Of a stretch of 64,000 nucleotides of DNA, positions 55,447-64,000 are shown piece by piece. The notes beneath the pieces are model-generated. The model was not told the origin of the DNA. It was given only the letters and a program-made list of their open reading frames with translations, and made no database searches. Location: NCBI RefSeq assembly GCF_000731955.1, contig NZ_JNCK01000001.1, positions 1,488,001 through 1,552,000 of the forward strand, given 5' to 3'. Source of the stretch: Halomonas zincidurans B6. Its GTDB lineage: Bacteria; Pseudomonadota; Gammaproteobacteria; Pseudomonadales; Halomonadaceae. How positions within the stretch are numbered: the stretch's first letter is position 1; every line of letters begins with the position of its first letter. Position numbers and translations under genes: made by a program.

Positions 55447-56649
55447 TTAGTGTTCTCCAGCTTCAGCCAGTTCCGCCAGCACGGCGCCCTTGACCACCAC
55501 GCCGAGCAGACGCTGGTCCGCGTCGATCACGGCGATCGGGTAGCTCTTGTCGTTGAACATTGCAAACAGGTTATGCAGCGGTTCGTCGGGGCCGACCTTG
55601 GGGAAATCGTCATGAATCAGCTCCTTGATGGACTGAACGCCTTCCCTGGCCGCCCGGTCAGCGGCGTCGGCCTCGATCAACCCGAGCAGCTTGCGATCGC
55701 GACTGGTGACGTAGATCGAATCCAGGCTGTTCTCGCTGAGCTTGTGCAGTACCGTGCGCGGGCCGTCGTCCTCGCGTGCGGTGGCACGCACCGGGCGCAT
55801 GGCGCTGCGTGCGGTGAGGATGCGCGACATGTCGACCCCTTCGATGAAGCGGGCGACATAATCGTCGGCGGGATTGGTAAGAATATCCTCGGGCTTGCCG
55901 ATCTGGACGATCTCGCCATCCTTCAACAGGATGATCCGATCGCCGATGCTCAGGGCCTCGTCGAGATCATGGGTGATGAAGATGGTGGTCTTCTTCATGC
56001 GGTGCTGCAGCTCGAGCAGTTCCTGTTGCATGTCCTTGCGGATCAGCGGGTCGAGTGCCGAAAAGGCCTCGTCCATCAGCATCACGGTCGAATCGTTGGC
56101 CAGCGCCCGTGCCAGGCCGACGCGCTGCTGCATGCCCCCGGAAAGCTGGTTGGGCAAGGCGTCTTCCCAGCCGCCGAGACCGACCTGCTTCAGCGCATCG
56201 CTGGCGCGCCGGGTGCGCTCCTGCTTGTCCACGCCGCGGACCTCAAGGCCATATTCGGCATTCTGCTGTACGGTGCGATGCGGGAACAGCGCGAAGTTCT
56301 GGAACACCATCGAGAAGTGACGGCGCCGGCAATGCAGCAGCTCCTTCTCGGACAGCGTGGGGATATTCTCGCCGTCGATGACGATCTCGCCCTCGGTCGG
56401 CTCGATGAGCCGGTTGAGACAACGGATCAGGGTCGATTTTCCCGAGCCCGAGAGACCCATGATGACCAGCAATTCACCCTCTTGGACATCGAAGCTGACA
56501 TTGGAAAGACCCAGCGTCTGGCCGGTCTGCTCGAGAATCTCCCCGCGGCTCTTGCCCTTGTCGCGCAGTTCCAGTGCCTTCTTCGGCTGATTGCCGAAGA
56601 CCTTGCTCAGGCCGCGTACCTGAATCTTGGTCTGTTGCGTTTCGCTCAT
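55447..56649 (-). CDS. proV: Glycine betaine ABC transporter ATP-binding protein with CBS domains
   Basis: 400 residues, first gene of the operon. The ProV/OpuAA opening KIQVRGLSKVFGNQPKKAL is followed by Walker A MGLSGSGKST, signature LSGGMQQRVGLARALAND and Walker B TVMLMDEAFSALD. The C-terminal third holds tandem CBS domains (DSIYVTSRDRKLLGLIEADAA, HNLFAMFNDKSYPIAVIDAD), which in OpuA-type transporters sense ionic strength and osmotically gate uptake. Osmotic activation is therefore expected. Confidence 0.95.
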   Translation of the reverse strand: MSETQQTKIQVRGLSKVFGNQPKKALELRDKGKSRGEILEQTGQTLGLSNVSFDVQEGELLVIMGLSGSGKSTLIRCLNRLIEPTEGEIVIDGENIPTLSEKELLHCRRRHFSMVFQNFALFPHRTVQQNAEYGLEVRGVDKQERTRRASDALKQVGLGGWEDALPNQLSGGMQQRVGLARALANDSTVMLMDEAFSALDPLIRKDMQQELLELQHRMKKTTIFITHDLDEALSIGDRIILLKDGEIVQIGKPEDILTNPADDYVARFIEGVDMSRILTARSAMRPVRATAREDDGPRTVLHKLSENSLDSIYVTSRDRKLLGLIEADAADRAAREGVQSIKELIHDDFPKVGPDEPLHNLFAMFNDKSYPIAVIDADQRLLGVVVKGAVLAELAEAGEH

Positions 56650-56861
56650 CGGCTTTGCCTGTATGTCGTGATCGTTTTATTTGATGCGAAACGACGCGGC
56701 GAAGATTTCTCAACGCCATCGCAGCGCCGTATTTTCATAACGAGTGGTTATAGCTCTTATTGCATCATACAATCTTATTAATAGTGCTTCAAATCAGAAG
56801 TACTGATGATTGATCAACGGTTCAATTTCCCCATGGCCAGTTACGGAGGAATTCCGAACGC
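56650..56861. other. Intergenic region upstream of betaine transporter operon
   Basis: About 210 bp, AT-rich between 56730 and 56830, without a gene. It must contain the leftward promoter of the ABC operon and the end of the acetyltransferase transcript. No consensus promoter or terminator is convincing. Confidence 0.5.
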
Positions 56862-59609
56862 TCAATAGGGCTGATTTTCGAGGCGATGACGCTGCCAGTC
56901 GCTGGCGGGGGCATTGAGTCGCAGGGCAGCATCGACGACTTGCTCCTCCATGTTGTAATGACTGGTGAAGCCGAGCCGCTTCACCAGCGCTCGCATCGGA
57001 CCGTTATCGACCATGATCTTGCCGACCATTTCCAGGGTACCCAGGCCGCGGCTGTAACGGATCATTTTTTCCATCAGCAGTCGCCCCAGGCCATGACCAT
57101 GCATGTCGTCGCGGATGATCACCGAGAATTCGGTGCGGATGTTGTCGGGATCGTTCCAGACCCGTACCACGCCGAGCATTTCCTTGCTGCCGTCGGTGCG
57201 CTGATGTTCGGCAATGAAGGCCATCTGACGGTCGTAGTTGATCTGGGCCAGCCGCGACAGATCGCGCTTGCTGAGATCGGCCTTGTTATGGAAATAGCGA
57301 AAGCGGATGCTCTCTTCGGAAAGCTGAGCGTGGAAGGCCGTGATCAGCGGCGCGTCCTCGCCCCGAATCGGGCGAATCTCGACGTGCATGCCGTTGCTGA
57401 GCGCGACCCACTCACGCAACTCTTCCGGATAGGGCATGATCGCGTGGCGCGCGGGTTCGCCGAGATCCATCGCGAAGTCGATGGCCATCAGGCCCTCGCT
57501 GTTGAGCAGCAACGGATTGAGCTCCAGCCCCTTGAGCTCGGGCAGGTCCGAGGCCATCTGCGATAGCTTGACCAGCAGTTGGCCCAGCCGCTTGTAATCG
57601 AGATCGGGATCGCGCGAATGCTCGCCGATCAGCTTCGCCGCGTGGGTACGCGCGATCAGCTCGTTGGCCAGGGTCATGTTCAATGGCGGCAAGGCGACCT
57701 GCCGATCGGCCAGCACGTTGACCTTGTAGCCGCCGATGCCGAAGACGATCACCGGGCCGAAGATCGGATCCCGGGTGATGCCCGCGCACAGCTGCAGCGA
57801 ATGCTTGCCGCGCTGCATTTCCTGCAGGCAGTAACTATAGATGCGGCTGTCGGGGAACTTCTCCTCGACCTTGGCGCCGAGACGCCGGACGCCGTCGGCC
57901 ACCTCCTCGGGGGTCTGCAGATCCTGCAGCAGGCCGGCCGAGAGCTTGTGCGGGTGCTGGCGATAGCGAAACGGCAGGCAGTTGCGTTCATGGACGATCT
58001 TGAGCGCCATGCGCCCCGACAAGGCGCCGGCCGCCTCGGCGGCCTGTTGCGGGGTGAGCGCATAACGGCTTGGCGCCACCGGGATGCCGTAGGCGGCCAG
58101 CACCTGGGCGGTCTCCTCGTGGGTCAGTCGATCGCGTTGACGGGCCTTGGCCTCGCCGATCAGCCGATGGCAGCGTTCGCGAATCGCCGCGCTGGTGGTG
58201 AATGGCAGGCTCGGTGGGGTTTCCTGCAACTGCGCCTGGACCCGCTGATAATCCACCATGTGCATGAAGGCCTTGACCGCCTTCTCGGGCGAAATGTAGG
58301 TCGGAATCCCGGCCAGATTGCATTCGTGGCGGGCCGACAGCGCCTCTTCGAGCCCCATCCAACTGGTCAGCAGGTTGCGCTTGAAACGCCGCCGGTTGGC
58401 GACCACCGCCTGGGCGGTGGCTCGCGACGGCGCCAAACGGGTCGGCGCATGGACCACCAGTACGGCATCGGTATTGGGATCGGCGGCGACGATATCCAGC
58501 GCCTCGACGAAGCGCTCGGGCGCCGCATTGCCGCCCAGATCGACCGGATTGCGACCCGGCAGACTGATGTCGAATTCGCCGTCGGTCAGCGCCCGGCGCG
58601 TCTGTTCGGAGAACTCCGCCAGCGTGCCGCCGGCGTTGATCAGCTTGTCGATCGCCAGCAAGGCCGGCCCCAGACCATTGGCGACGATCGCCAGGCGGTC
58701 GCCACGCAGCGGCTTCATGCGCGACAACGTTTCCAGCGCGTCGAACAGCTCATCGGAATCGTCGACCCGGACCACCCCGGCACGAGCCAGCGCGGCATCG
58801 ACGATCACGTCGCGGTTGGCCACGCCCGGTGTCGACGGCACGCCGGACAGCTCGGAGCCCGGCGTGCGGCCGCTCTTGATGGCCAGCACCAGGCGGTTGC
58901 GCGACGATTCGCGCAACGCGGTCATGAAATGCTGGGCGTCGTGGATGCGCTCCAAATGCAAGAGCATCGCCTGACAAGGCGAGTATTGATTGATGTAGTC
59001 GATCAGGTCGGCCAGCATCACATCGACGCTGTCGCCCAGCGTGACGAGGTGGGAGAAGCCAATGCCGCGCCCGGCGGCCCAGTCGATCATGGCATTGCCT
59101 AGCATGCCCGACTGACCGAGATAGGCGACGCGTCCGGCCTTCACCGGCTGGCTGGCGTAGGTGGCGTTGAGATGACGCCCCGGGACGATCATGCCCAGAC
59201 ATTCCGGACCCAGCACACGGATTCCCGAACGCCGCGCCGAGGCCAGCATGCGCTCACGAATCGAGCCGCCGTCGCCGCTGCGATCATCGAGATGCGCGCC
59301 ACCGGAGAGCACCATGGCCGCGCGCACGCCGAAGCGCCCGAGCTGCTCGATGAGCCGGGGCAGACCCGCCACCGGCGAGCAGACGACCGCCAGGTCGGGG
59401 ACTTCGGGAAGCTCATGGACGCGCCTGACGCACGGCTTGTCGTGAACGCTGGCGTAGCCCTTGGGATTGACGGCCCAGATATCGCCCGGAAAGCCGCTGT
59501 CGATCAGGTTGCGAATCACCAGCCCGCCCATGGAATGAGTCTTTTCCGAGGCACCGATGACCGCCAGGGTCCTCGGTTCGAAGAAATACCGCAAAAACCG
59601 TGTGCTCAC
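56862..59609 (-). CDS. Acetyl-CoA synthetase-like/GNAT protein acetyltransferase (PatZ/YfiQ type)
   Basis: 915 residues from the GTG at 59609, which follows AAGGAGAG; a TTG 72 bp upstream is also in frame. The N-terminal three quarters is a non-catalytic NDP-forming acyl-CoA synthetase module: CoA-binding domain (TLAVIGASEKTHSMGG), ligase-CoA domain and ATP-grasp-like domain. The C-terminal about 180 residues are a GNAT acetyltransferase (AFHAQLSEESIRFRYFH, VIIRDDMHGHGLGRLLMEKMI). PatZ/Pka homologues acetylate lysines in metabolic enzymes such as acetyl-CoA synthetase. Divergent from an HDAC-family deacylase gene 118 bp away. Confidence 0.9.
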   Translation of the reverse strand: MSTRFLRYFFEPRTLAVIGASEKTHSMGGLVIRNLIDSGFPGDIWAVNPKGYASVHDKPCVRRVHELPEVPDLAVVCSPVAGLPRLIEQLGRFGVRAAMVLSGGAHLDDRSGDGGSIRERMLASARRSGIRVLGPECLGMIVPGRHLNATYASQPVKAGRVAYLGQSGMLGNAMIDWAAGRGIGFSHLVTLGDSVDVMLADLIDYINQYSPCQAMLLHLERIHDAQHFMTALRESSRNRLVLAIKSGRTPGSELSGVPSTPGVANRDVIVDAALARAGVVRVDDSDELFDALETLSRMKPLRGDRLAIVANGLGPALLAIDKLINAGGTLAEFSEQTRRALTDGEFDISLPGRNPVDLGGNAAPERFVEALDIVAADPNTDAVLVVHAPTRLAPSRATAQAVVANRRRFKRNLLTSWMGLEEALSARHECNLAGIPTYISPEKAVKAFMHMVDYQRVQAQLQETPPSLPFTTSAAIRERCHRLIGEAKARQRDRLTHEETAQVLAAYGIPVAPSRYALTPQQAAEAAGALSGRMALKIVHERNCLPFRYRQHPHKLSAGLLQDLQTPEEVADGVRRLGAKVEEKFPDSRIYSYCLQEMQRGKHSLQLCAGITRDPIFGPVIVFGIGGYKVNVLADRQVALPPLNMTLANELIARTHAAKLIGEHSRDPDLDYKRLGQLLVKLSQMASDLPELKGLELNPLLLNSEGLMAIDFAMDLGEPARHAIMPYPEELREWVALSNGMHVEIRPIRGEDAPLITAFHAQLSEESIRFRYFHNKADLSKRDLSRLAQINYDRQMAFIAEHQRTDGSKEMLGVVRVWNDPDNIRTEFSVIIRDDMHGHGLGRLLMEKMIRYSRGLGTLEMVGKIMVDNGPMRALVKRLGFTSHYNMEEQVVDAALRLNAPASDWQRHRLENQPY

Positions 59610-59727
59610 GCTGCGCTCTCCTTGCCTCGACCTTGTCTCGACGATGTTCACTGTGTACGACTTAAGAACAGTGTCCTGCAAGCCTTGCCGGCGTTTACCG
59701 TGATTAACTGTCGGCCGGAGACCCTAG

Positions 59728-60678
59728 ATGATCACAGCCTTTATCAGTCATCCCCATTGTGATCGCCACCACATGGGGCCGGACCATCCGGAAAGTCCCA
59801 AGCGGCTGGACATCATTCGCGCTCACATGGCGCTCGCCGGGGTACTTCAACAGACCATGCAGGCCGACGCCAAGCCGGCGAGCGACGAACAGCTGGTGCG
59901 CATCCACCCGGCGCGTCATCTCAAGGCGCTCGAACGTTGCGTGCCCGAGCGGGGGCTGATCAACCTCGACAGCGATACGTTCATGAACCCCGACAGTCTC
60001 GATGCCGCGCGCTTCGCCGCCGGCGCCGTCATTGCGGGCATCGACCGGGTCTTTCGTCATCAGGCCGACAATGCGTTCTGCGCCGTTCGCCCGCCGGGCC
60101 ATCATGCCGAGGCCAGCGAGGCGATGGGCTTTTGCTTTTTCAACAACGTCGCCGTCGGCGCCGCTCATGCCCGGGCGCGCTACGGCGTGCGACGCATCGC
60201 CATTATCGACTTCGACGTTCACCAGTGTAACGGCACGATCGACATCTTCGGTGGCGATCCCGACACGCTGATCTGTACCAGCTATCAGTACCCCTTCTAT
60301 CCCTGGCGCCACCTGCGCGCCGGATTCGACAACGTCATCGACACGCCGCTCGATGCCGGCTGCGACAGCGCTAATTACCGCAAGCTGGTCGAGCGTGACT
60401 GGCTGCCCGCGCTGCAGGCACATCGCCCCGAACTGATTCTGGTCTCGGCCGGCTTCGATGCCCACCGCGAGGATCCGCTGGGCGATATCTGCCTGGAGGA
60501 CGCCGATTATCACTGGATCACCGAACTGCTCATGGGCGTCGCGCGTAGCCATGCCGACAACCGGCTGGTGTCGGTGCTCGAAGGCGGCTATGCGCTCGAC
60601 GCCCTGGGTCGCAGCGCCGCCGCCCATGTATGTGCCCTGCTCGGCCAGCCCTACCTGCCCGCTGCAGCGCCAAAGTGA
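59728..60678 (+). CDS. Histone deacetylase-family deacylase
   Basis: 316-residue arginase/deacetylase-fold protein. Motifs are HPESPKRLDIIRAHM, the catalytic PPGHHAEASEAMGFCFFNN, the zinc ligands in IDFDVHQCNGT and LVSAGFDAHREDP, and the closing VLEGGYALDAL. Bacterial members deacetylate polyamines, small amides or proteins. The usual HHGNGT is HQCNGT here, a second-shell change noted in some bacterial members. Its divergent pairing with a PatZ-type acetyltransferase suggests linked acylation control. Confidence 0.92.
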   Translation: MITAFISHPHCDRHHMGPDHPESPKRLDIIRAHMALAGVLQQTMQADAKPASDEQLVRIHPARHLKALERCVPERGLINLDSDTFMNPDSLDAARFAAGAVIAGIDRVFRHQADNAFCAVRPPGHHAEASEAMGFCFFNNVAVGAAHARARYGVRRIAIIDFDVHQCNGTIDIFGGDPDTLICTSYQYPFYPWRHLRAGFDNVIDTPLDAGCDSANYRKLVERDWLPALQAHRPELILVSAGFDAHREDPLGDICLEDADYHWITELLMGVARSHADNRLVSVLEGGYALDALGRSAAAHVCALLGQPYLPAAAPK

Positions 60679-60820
60679 GCACGATGTTTCCGGGAGGGCG
60701 GAAATCGGCATGCAAGAAGATGTCGCAGAATGCATCATCATAGGCGCTACCAGGGCGCTTGATGGCAAGCGCTGTGCTAGCATGGACGAAAATTGATTTC
60801 CGATCGTGAACTGTCAATCA

Positions 60821-61450
60821 ATGGCCACAACCGACCAGGACGCCGCTTTGCAGATCGCCTCCGGGCGCAAGCCTTTCGTCGAGCCACTGCGCCTCGGCAA
60901 GCGACTCAAGGAGATCCGTCTCGCCAACCGGTGGACGCTCGAGGACGTCAGTCAGCGTACCGGGCTGGCGCGCTCGACGCTTTCCAAGATCGAGAACAAT
61001 CAGCTATCACCGACCTTCACGGTGGTCCAGAAGCTGATCGGCGGGCTGGGCATCGATTTGCCACAGTTATTGCGTCCGCCAAAGCCACAGACGGCCACCA
61101 TGGGACGGCGCGACCTGACCAGGGCCGGCGACGGACAGCGCCATCCGACGCCGACCTACGAGCATGAGCTACTCTCCCATCAACTCGCCCAGAAGCGCAT
61201 GATCCCCTTCAAGACCATCGTCCGGGCGCGCAGCTTCGACGAGTTCCATGAATGGGTGCGTCATGATGGTGAGGAGTTCTTGATCGTGCTCGAGGGCAGC
61301 ATCCTGCTCTACACCGAGTTCTACGAGCCCGTGGCGCTCGAGCAGGGCGACAGCATCTACTTCGATAGCGACATGGGCCATGCGCTGGTTTCGATCGACG
61401 AAACGGACGCCACGGTATTGTCCGTCTGCACCCGCGCCGACATCGGCTAG
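60821..61450 (+). CDS. XRE-family regulator with C-terminal cupin domain
   Basis: 209 residues from the ATG at 60821; a GTG 15 bp upstream is also possible and neither has a clear ribosome-binding site. The N-terminal HTH is RLKEIRLANRWTLEDVSQRT with GLARSTLSKIENNQLSPTF. A C-terminal small-molecule-binding cupin follows (GEEFLIVLEGSILLYTEFYE, LEQGDSIYFDSDMGHALVS). This architecture (PuuR-like) often senses amines or amino acids. It could regulate the adjacent HDAC-family gene or act elsewhere; no operator is identified. Confidence 0.88.
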   Translation: MATTDQDAALQIASGRKPFVEPLRLGKRLKEIRLANRWTLEDVSQRTGLARSTLSKIENNQLSPTFTVVQKLIGGLGIDLPQLLRPPKPQTATMGRRDLTRAGDGQRHPTPTYEHELLSHQLAQKRMIPFKTIVRARSFDEFHEWVRHDGEEFLIVLEGSILLYTEFYEPVALEQGDSIYFDSDMGHALVSIDETDATVLSVCTRADIG

Positions 61451-61528
61451 GTCGCCGATCGTTCGCGGCGCTGCTCGGCATATGGCCTGCGCCCTTCTTT
61501 CCAGTCTTGACCAAGCGGAGCGATCAAC

Positions 61529-61843
61529 ATGCGTGAATTCGACGACGCCACACGTACCGAACTCGAGGCCGCCGCCTTTCGCCGGCTGCTTGCGCATCTC
61601 GACGCCAACAAGGACGTCCAGAACATCGAGCTGATGATTCTGGCCGATTTCTGTCGCAACTGCCTGGCGAAATGGCTGGTTGCCGCCGCCGATGAGCGCG
61701 GCGCCGAACTCGACTACGAGTCGGCCCGCGAGTACGTCTACGGCATGCCCTACAGCGACTGGAAGGCGAACCACCAGGCGCCGGCCACGCCCGAACAGCT
61801 CGCCGCCCTGGAAGCCCGTCAACAGCGCAAGGAAAAGGCATGA
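61529..61843 (+). CDS. DUF1244 protein
   Basis: 104 residues of the DUF1244 family (alpha-helical, found in many proteobacteria; function unknown). The core is LMILADFCRNCLAKWLVAAADERG and YVYGMPYSDWKANHQ, with a Cys pair (CRNC) that might bind metal. It overlaps moaB by 4 bp (ATGA), so it is expressed with the molybdopterin genes here, but whether this reflects function is open. Confidence 0.88.
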   Translation: MREFDDATRTELEAAAFRRLLAHLDANKDVQNIELMILADFCRNCLAKWLVAAADERGAELDYESAREYVYGMPYSDWKANHQAPATPEQLAALEARQQRKEKA

Positions 61844-62370
61844 GCGACGAACGTGAAGGCTTGATACCGCTCAGCGTGGCGGTATTGACGATTTCGGATA
61901 CCCGCGACGAGTCGACGGACCGCTCGGGCCAGACGCTCGTGCAGTGTCTCGACGAAGCCGGCCATCGGCTGATCGACAAGCGGATCGTCATCGATGACGT
62001 CTACCGGATCCGCGCCGTAATCGCCGAGTGGATCGCCAATCCCGCGGTCCAGGTGATCCTGACCACCGGCGGGACCGGCTTCACCGGGCGCGACTCCACC
62101 CCCGAGGCGGTCTCGGTGCTGCTCGACAAGACCATCGATGGCTTCGGCGAACTCTTTCGCCACCTGTCATGGCAGGAGATCGGCAGCTCGACCATCCAGA
62201 GCCGCTGCCTCGGCGGGCTGGCCAACGCCACCGTGGTGTTCTGCCTGCCGGGTTCCACCGGGGCCTGCCGCACCGCCTGGCACGGCATTCTGCGCGAGCA
62301 GCTCGACAGCCGGCATCGGCCCTGCAACTACGCCAACCTGGTGATCCCCGGGCGAGGCACGCATGGCTGA
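61840..62370 (+). CDS. moaB: Molybdenum cofactor biosynthesis protein MoaB
   Basis: MogA/MoaB-type protein of 176 residues that adenylates molybdopterin before molybdate insertion (in organisms where MoaB replaces Mog). Motifs are VAVLTISDTRDESTDRSGQ and the nucleotide-binding ILTTGGTGFTGRDSTPEA; the end QLDSRHRPCNYANLV is typical of MoaB. Coupled to DUF1244 upstream (4-bp overlap) and moeA downstream (8-bp overlap). Confidence 0.94.
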   Translation: MSDEREGLIPLSVAVLTISDTRDESTDRSGQTLVQCLDEAGHRLIDKRIVIDDVYRIRAVIAEWIANPAVQVILTTGGTGFTGRDSTPEAVSVLLDKTIDGFGELFRHLSWQEIGSSTIQSRCLGGLANATVVFCLPGSTGACRTAWHGILREQLDSRHRPCNYANLVIPGRGTHG

Positions 62371-63580
62371 CGCCCAGGCCGAACTGCAAGACGTGGAGGC
62401 CGCGCTCGAGGCACTGCTGGCCGGTGTCTCGCCGCTTGCCGGCGAGCAGCTGCCGGCCGAGCACGCCGCCGGACGCGTGCTCGCCGAGTCGGTGACGGCC
62501 ACCCGCGACGTGCCGCCGGCCGATAACAGCGCGATGGACGGTTACGCCCTGCGTGCCGCCGATGCCGGCACGCTGCTGCCGATCAGCCAGCGCGTTACCG
62601 CCGGCAGTGCAGCGCAGCCGTTGGCGCCGCGTAGCTGCGCGCGAATCTTCACCGGCGGCGAGATACCGCTGGGCGCCGACTGCGTGGTGATGCAGGAAGC
62701 CGTCGAGTTGCGCGAGCATGGCGCGCTGATACCGTCCGACGTGTCCCGCGGCGAAAACCTGCGCCGCCGCGGCCGCGACGTGGCAGTGGGCAGTGCTCTG
62801 CTGCCTGCCGGGGCGCGGCTCGGGGGCGCGGCCTTGGGGCACATTGCCGGCCAGGGCATTGTTTCGGTCAGCGTCCGTCGCCGTCCGCGTGTCGCCCTGC
62901 TGACCACCGGCGATGAGCTGGTCGAGCCCGGACAACCCCTCGCTGCGGGGCAGATCTACAACAGCAACCGGCCGATGCTGACACGCCTGCTCGAGCGCTT
63001 CGGGGCCGAGGTCGTGTACACGGCCACGCTGCCGGACGATTTCGCCACGACCTGTCGCCTGCTGGGCGAGGCGGCGCAACGAGCCGACGTTGTCGTCTCC
63101 TGCGGCGGGGTGAGCGTCGGCGAAGAGGATCACGTCAAGGCGGCGCTCGAGCGCCTCGGCCGGCTCGATCTCTGGCGTCTGGCAATGCGCCCGGGCAAGC
63201 CGCTGGCGCTGGGCCGCCTGCCGCACGCCGATGGCGAGGCGCGGTTCGTCGGCCTGCCCGGCAACCCGGTTTCGAGTTTCGTCGGTGCCTGGCTCTACCT
63301 GCGCCCGTTGATCGGCGCCCTGCTGGGCTGTGGCGAACTCGCCGCGCTGCCCCGGCTGCCTGCCCGGGCGGGATTCACGACCCGTACCCAGGCGCGACGC
63401 CACTTCATGCGCGTGACGCTCGAATTCGGCGAAGCGGACATCGTCGCGCACGCCTTCGCCGATCAGAACTCGGCGGTACTGTCTTCATGCGTCGCCGCCG
63501 AGGCCCTCGCCGACATTCCGCCGCACAGCGATATCCACGAAGGCGATCGTATCGGCTGCCTGTGGCTGCCCGAGGGATAA
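62363..63580 (+). CDS. moeA: Molybdopterin molybdenumtransferase MoeA
   Basis: 405 residues; inserts molybdate into adenylated molybdopterin. Visible motifs are VPPADNSAMDGYALRAAD, IFTGGEIPLGADCVV, LLTTGDELVEPGQPL with IYNSN, SCGGVSVGEEDHVK, MRPGKPLALG and GLPGNPVSSF. The stop codon directly adjoins the stop of convergent acpH with no gap. Confidence 0.96.
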   Translation: MADAQAELQDVEAALEALLAGVSPLAGEQLPAEHAAGRVLAESVTATRDVPPADNSAMDGYALRAADAGTLLPISQRVTAGSAAQPLAPRSCARIFTGGEIPLGADCVVMQEAVELREHGALIPSDVSRGENLRRRGRDVAVGSALLPAGARLGGAALGHIAGQGIVSVSVRRRPRVALLTTGDELVEPGQPLAAGQIYNSNRPMLTRLLERFGAEVVYTATLPDDFATTCRLLGEAAQRADVVVSCGGVSVGEEDHVKAALERLGRLDLWRLAMRPGKPLALGRLPHADGEARFVGLPGNPVSSFVGAWLYLRPLIGALLGCGELAALPRLPARAGFTTRTQARRHFMRVTLEFGEADIVAHAFADQNSAVLSSCVAAEALADIPPHSDIHEGDRIGCLWLPEG

Positions 63581-64000
63581 TCAGCTTTCGCGCCTGATGC
63601 CCAGTTCGCGGTTGAGCGCCGGCCATAGCGCCTGGAAATCCCGTTCCAGGCCCGCGTAGTCGGCCTCGATCCAGGGCACTAGCTCGGCGAGACGGTTGGG
63701 GCCCTGCAGGCGCCGCCCCAGATTGGCGATGGCCGTGCAGGTGAAGTCGAGATCGGCGTAGCGCGACAACCAGTCCTGCTCGATGAGCAGCGGCATCATC
63801 GTCGCCAGGCGAGCCGGTGCCGTGCGTGCTGCCAGCACCCGGTAGCAGCGCTCGATCAGCGCCGTGTCGAGATGGTCCCGGGCGACGAAATGATCCCACA
63901 CCATGTCCAGCGCGATGCCGGCGTAACGGCGTCCCCAACTCGGCGCCCGCGAACGGGACTCGCGCACCACGCAATGCTGGTCCACCCAGGCGTCGACGCG
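63581..64000 (-). CDS. acpH: Acyl carrier protein phosphodiesterase AcpH (5' partial)
   Basis: The C-terminal about 139 codons of an AcpH/YajB-type protein; the frame is open to the right edge and begins outside the window. Readable features are RVDAWVDQHCVVRESRSR and RRYAGIALDMVWDHFVARD, which match the conserved HxxVDxxxxxHP...R...RRYAGIxxDxxxDHFLA pattern of the family, an HD-like fold that removes phosphopantetheine from ACP. No start codon can be assigned. Confidence 0.85.
   Translation of the reverse strand, partial: RVDAWVDQHCVVRESRSRAPSWGRRYAGIALDMVWDHFVARDHLDTALIERCYRVLAARTAPARLATMMPLLIEQDWLSRYADLDFTCTAIANLGRRLQGPNRLAELVPWIEADYAGLERDFQALWPALNRELGIRRES

Overview
The window looks like a chromosomal segment of a moderately halophilic gammaproteobacterium, most likely Halomonadaceae (Halomonas or a close relative). 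The evidence is a complete ectABC ectoine cluster, a glycine betaine ABC transporter, the tol-pal tail, tamAB, ubiG-gph, galU followed by a Ugd-like gene, and the wrbA-DUF2069 block, all in visibly GC-rich DNA with strong third-position GC bias. This is an inference from gene content; no rRNA gene is present to confirm it. I saw no tRNA or rRNA gene, CRISPR array, intact insertion sequence or prophage.

Layout. 1-3303 holds the end of tolB, pal, cpoB and a YciK-type reductase. 3356-4758 (minus) holds ubiG-gph. 5051-7242 holds galU and a Ugd-like protein that has lost its catalytic cysteine and Rossmann glycines. 7300-10500 is an accessory patch: a small exported protein, a ribbon-helix-helix regulator divergent from a SulP transporter with two perfect palindromes between them, and an isocitrate dehydrogenase gene missing its middle. 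10659-19044 holds sodB, a coiled-coil membrane protein, tamA-tamB and msrA. 19085-29186 (minus) holds a YheT hydrolase, a LysR regulator-pepQ pair, a five-gene peptide ABC transporter operon and a beta-carbonic anhydrase. 29330-38060 holds glutathione reductase, ectABC and an RND efflux pair. 38330-42588 holds zur, hisI, yidD, sufE, a wrecked integrase next to a KfrA-like gene, REP-type repeats and nfuA. 42844-48897 holds metH and the sulfite reductase pair. 48971-53535 holds smr, a GGCT-like protein, an arsC remnant, wrbA, two membrane proteins and pdxH. 53622-56649 (minus) is proVWX-type betaine uptake. 56862-60678 is a PatZ-type acetyltransferase divergent from an HDAC-family deacylase. The end holds an XRE-cupin regulator, DUF1244, moaB, moeA and a partial acpH.

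Functional themes. Osmoadaptation (ectABC, betaine uptake), envelope integrity (Tol-Pal, TamAB), redox and sulfur metabolism (SodB, MsrA, Gor, SufE, NfuA, sulfite reductase, MetH), and possibly reversible protein acylation (PatZ plus HDAC). There is no single obviously new multi-gene system. The most unusual signals are the apparent Ugd pseudoenzyme, the palindrome-controlled RHH-SulP unit, three genes (idh, arsC, integrase) that each kept their ends and lost their centres, and two inverted REP pairs. Gene starts were chosen by ribosome-binding site and family alignment from memory; no database search was possible.
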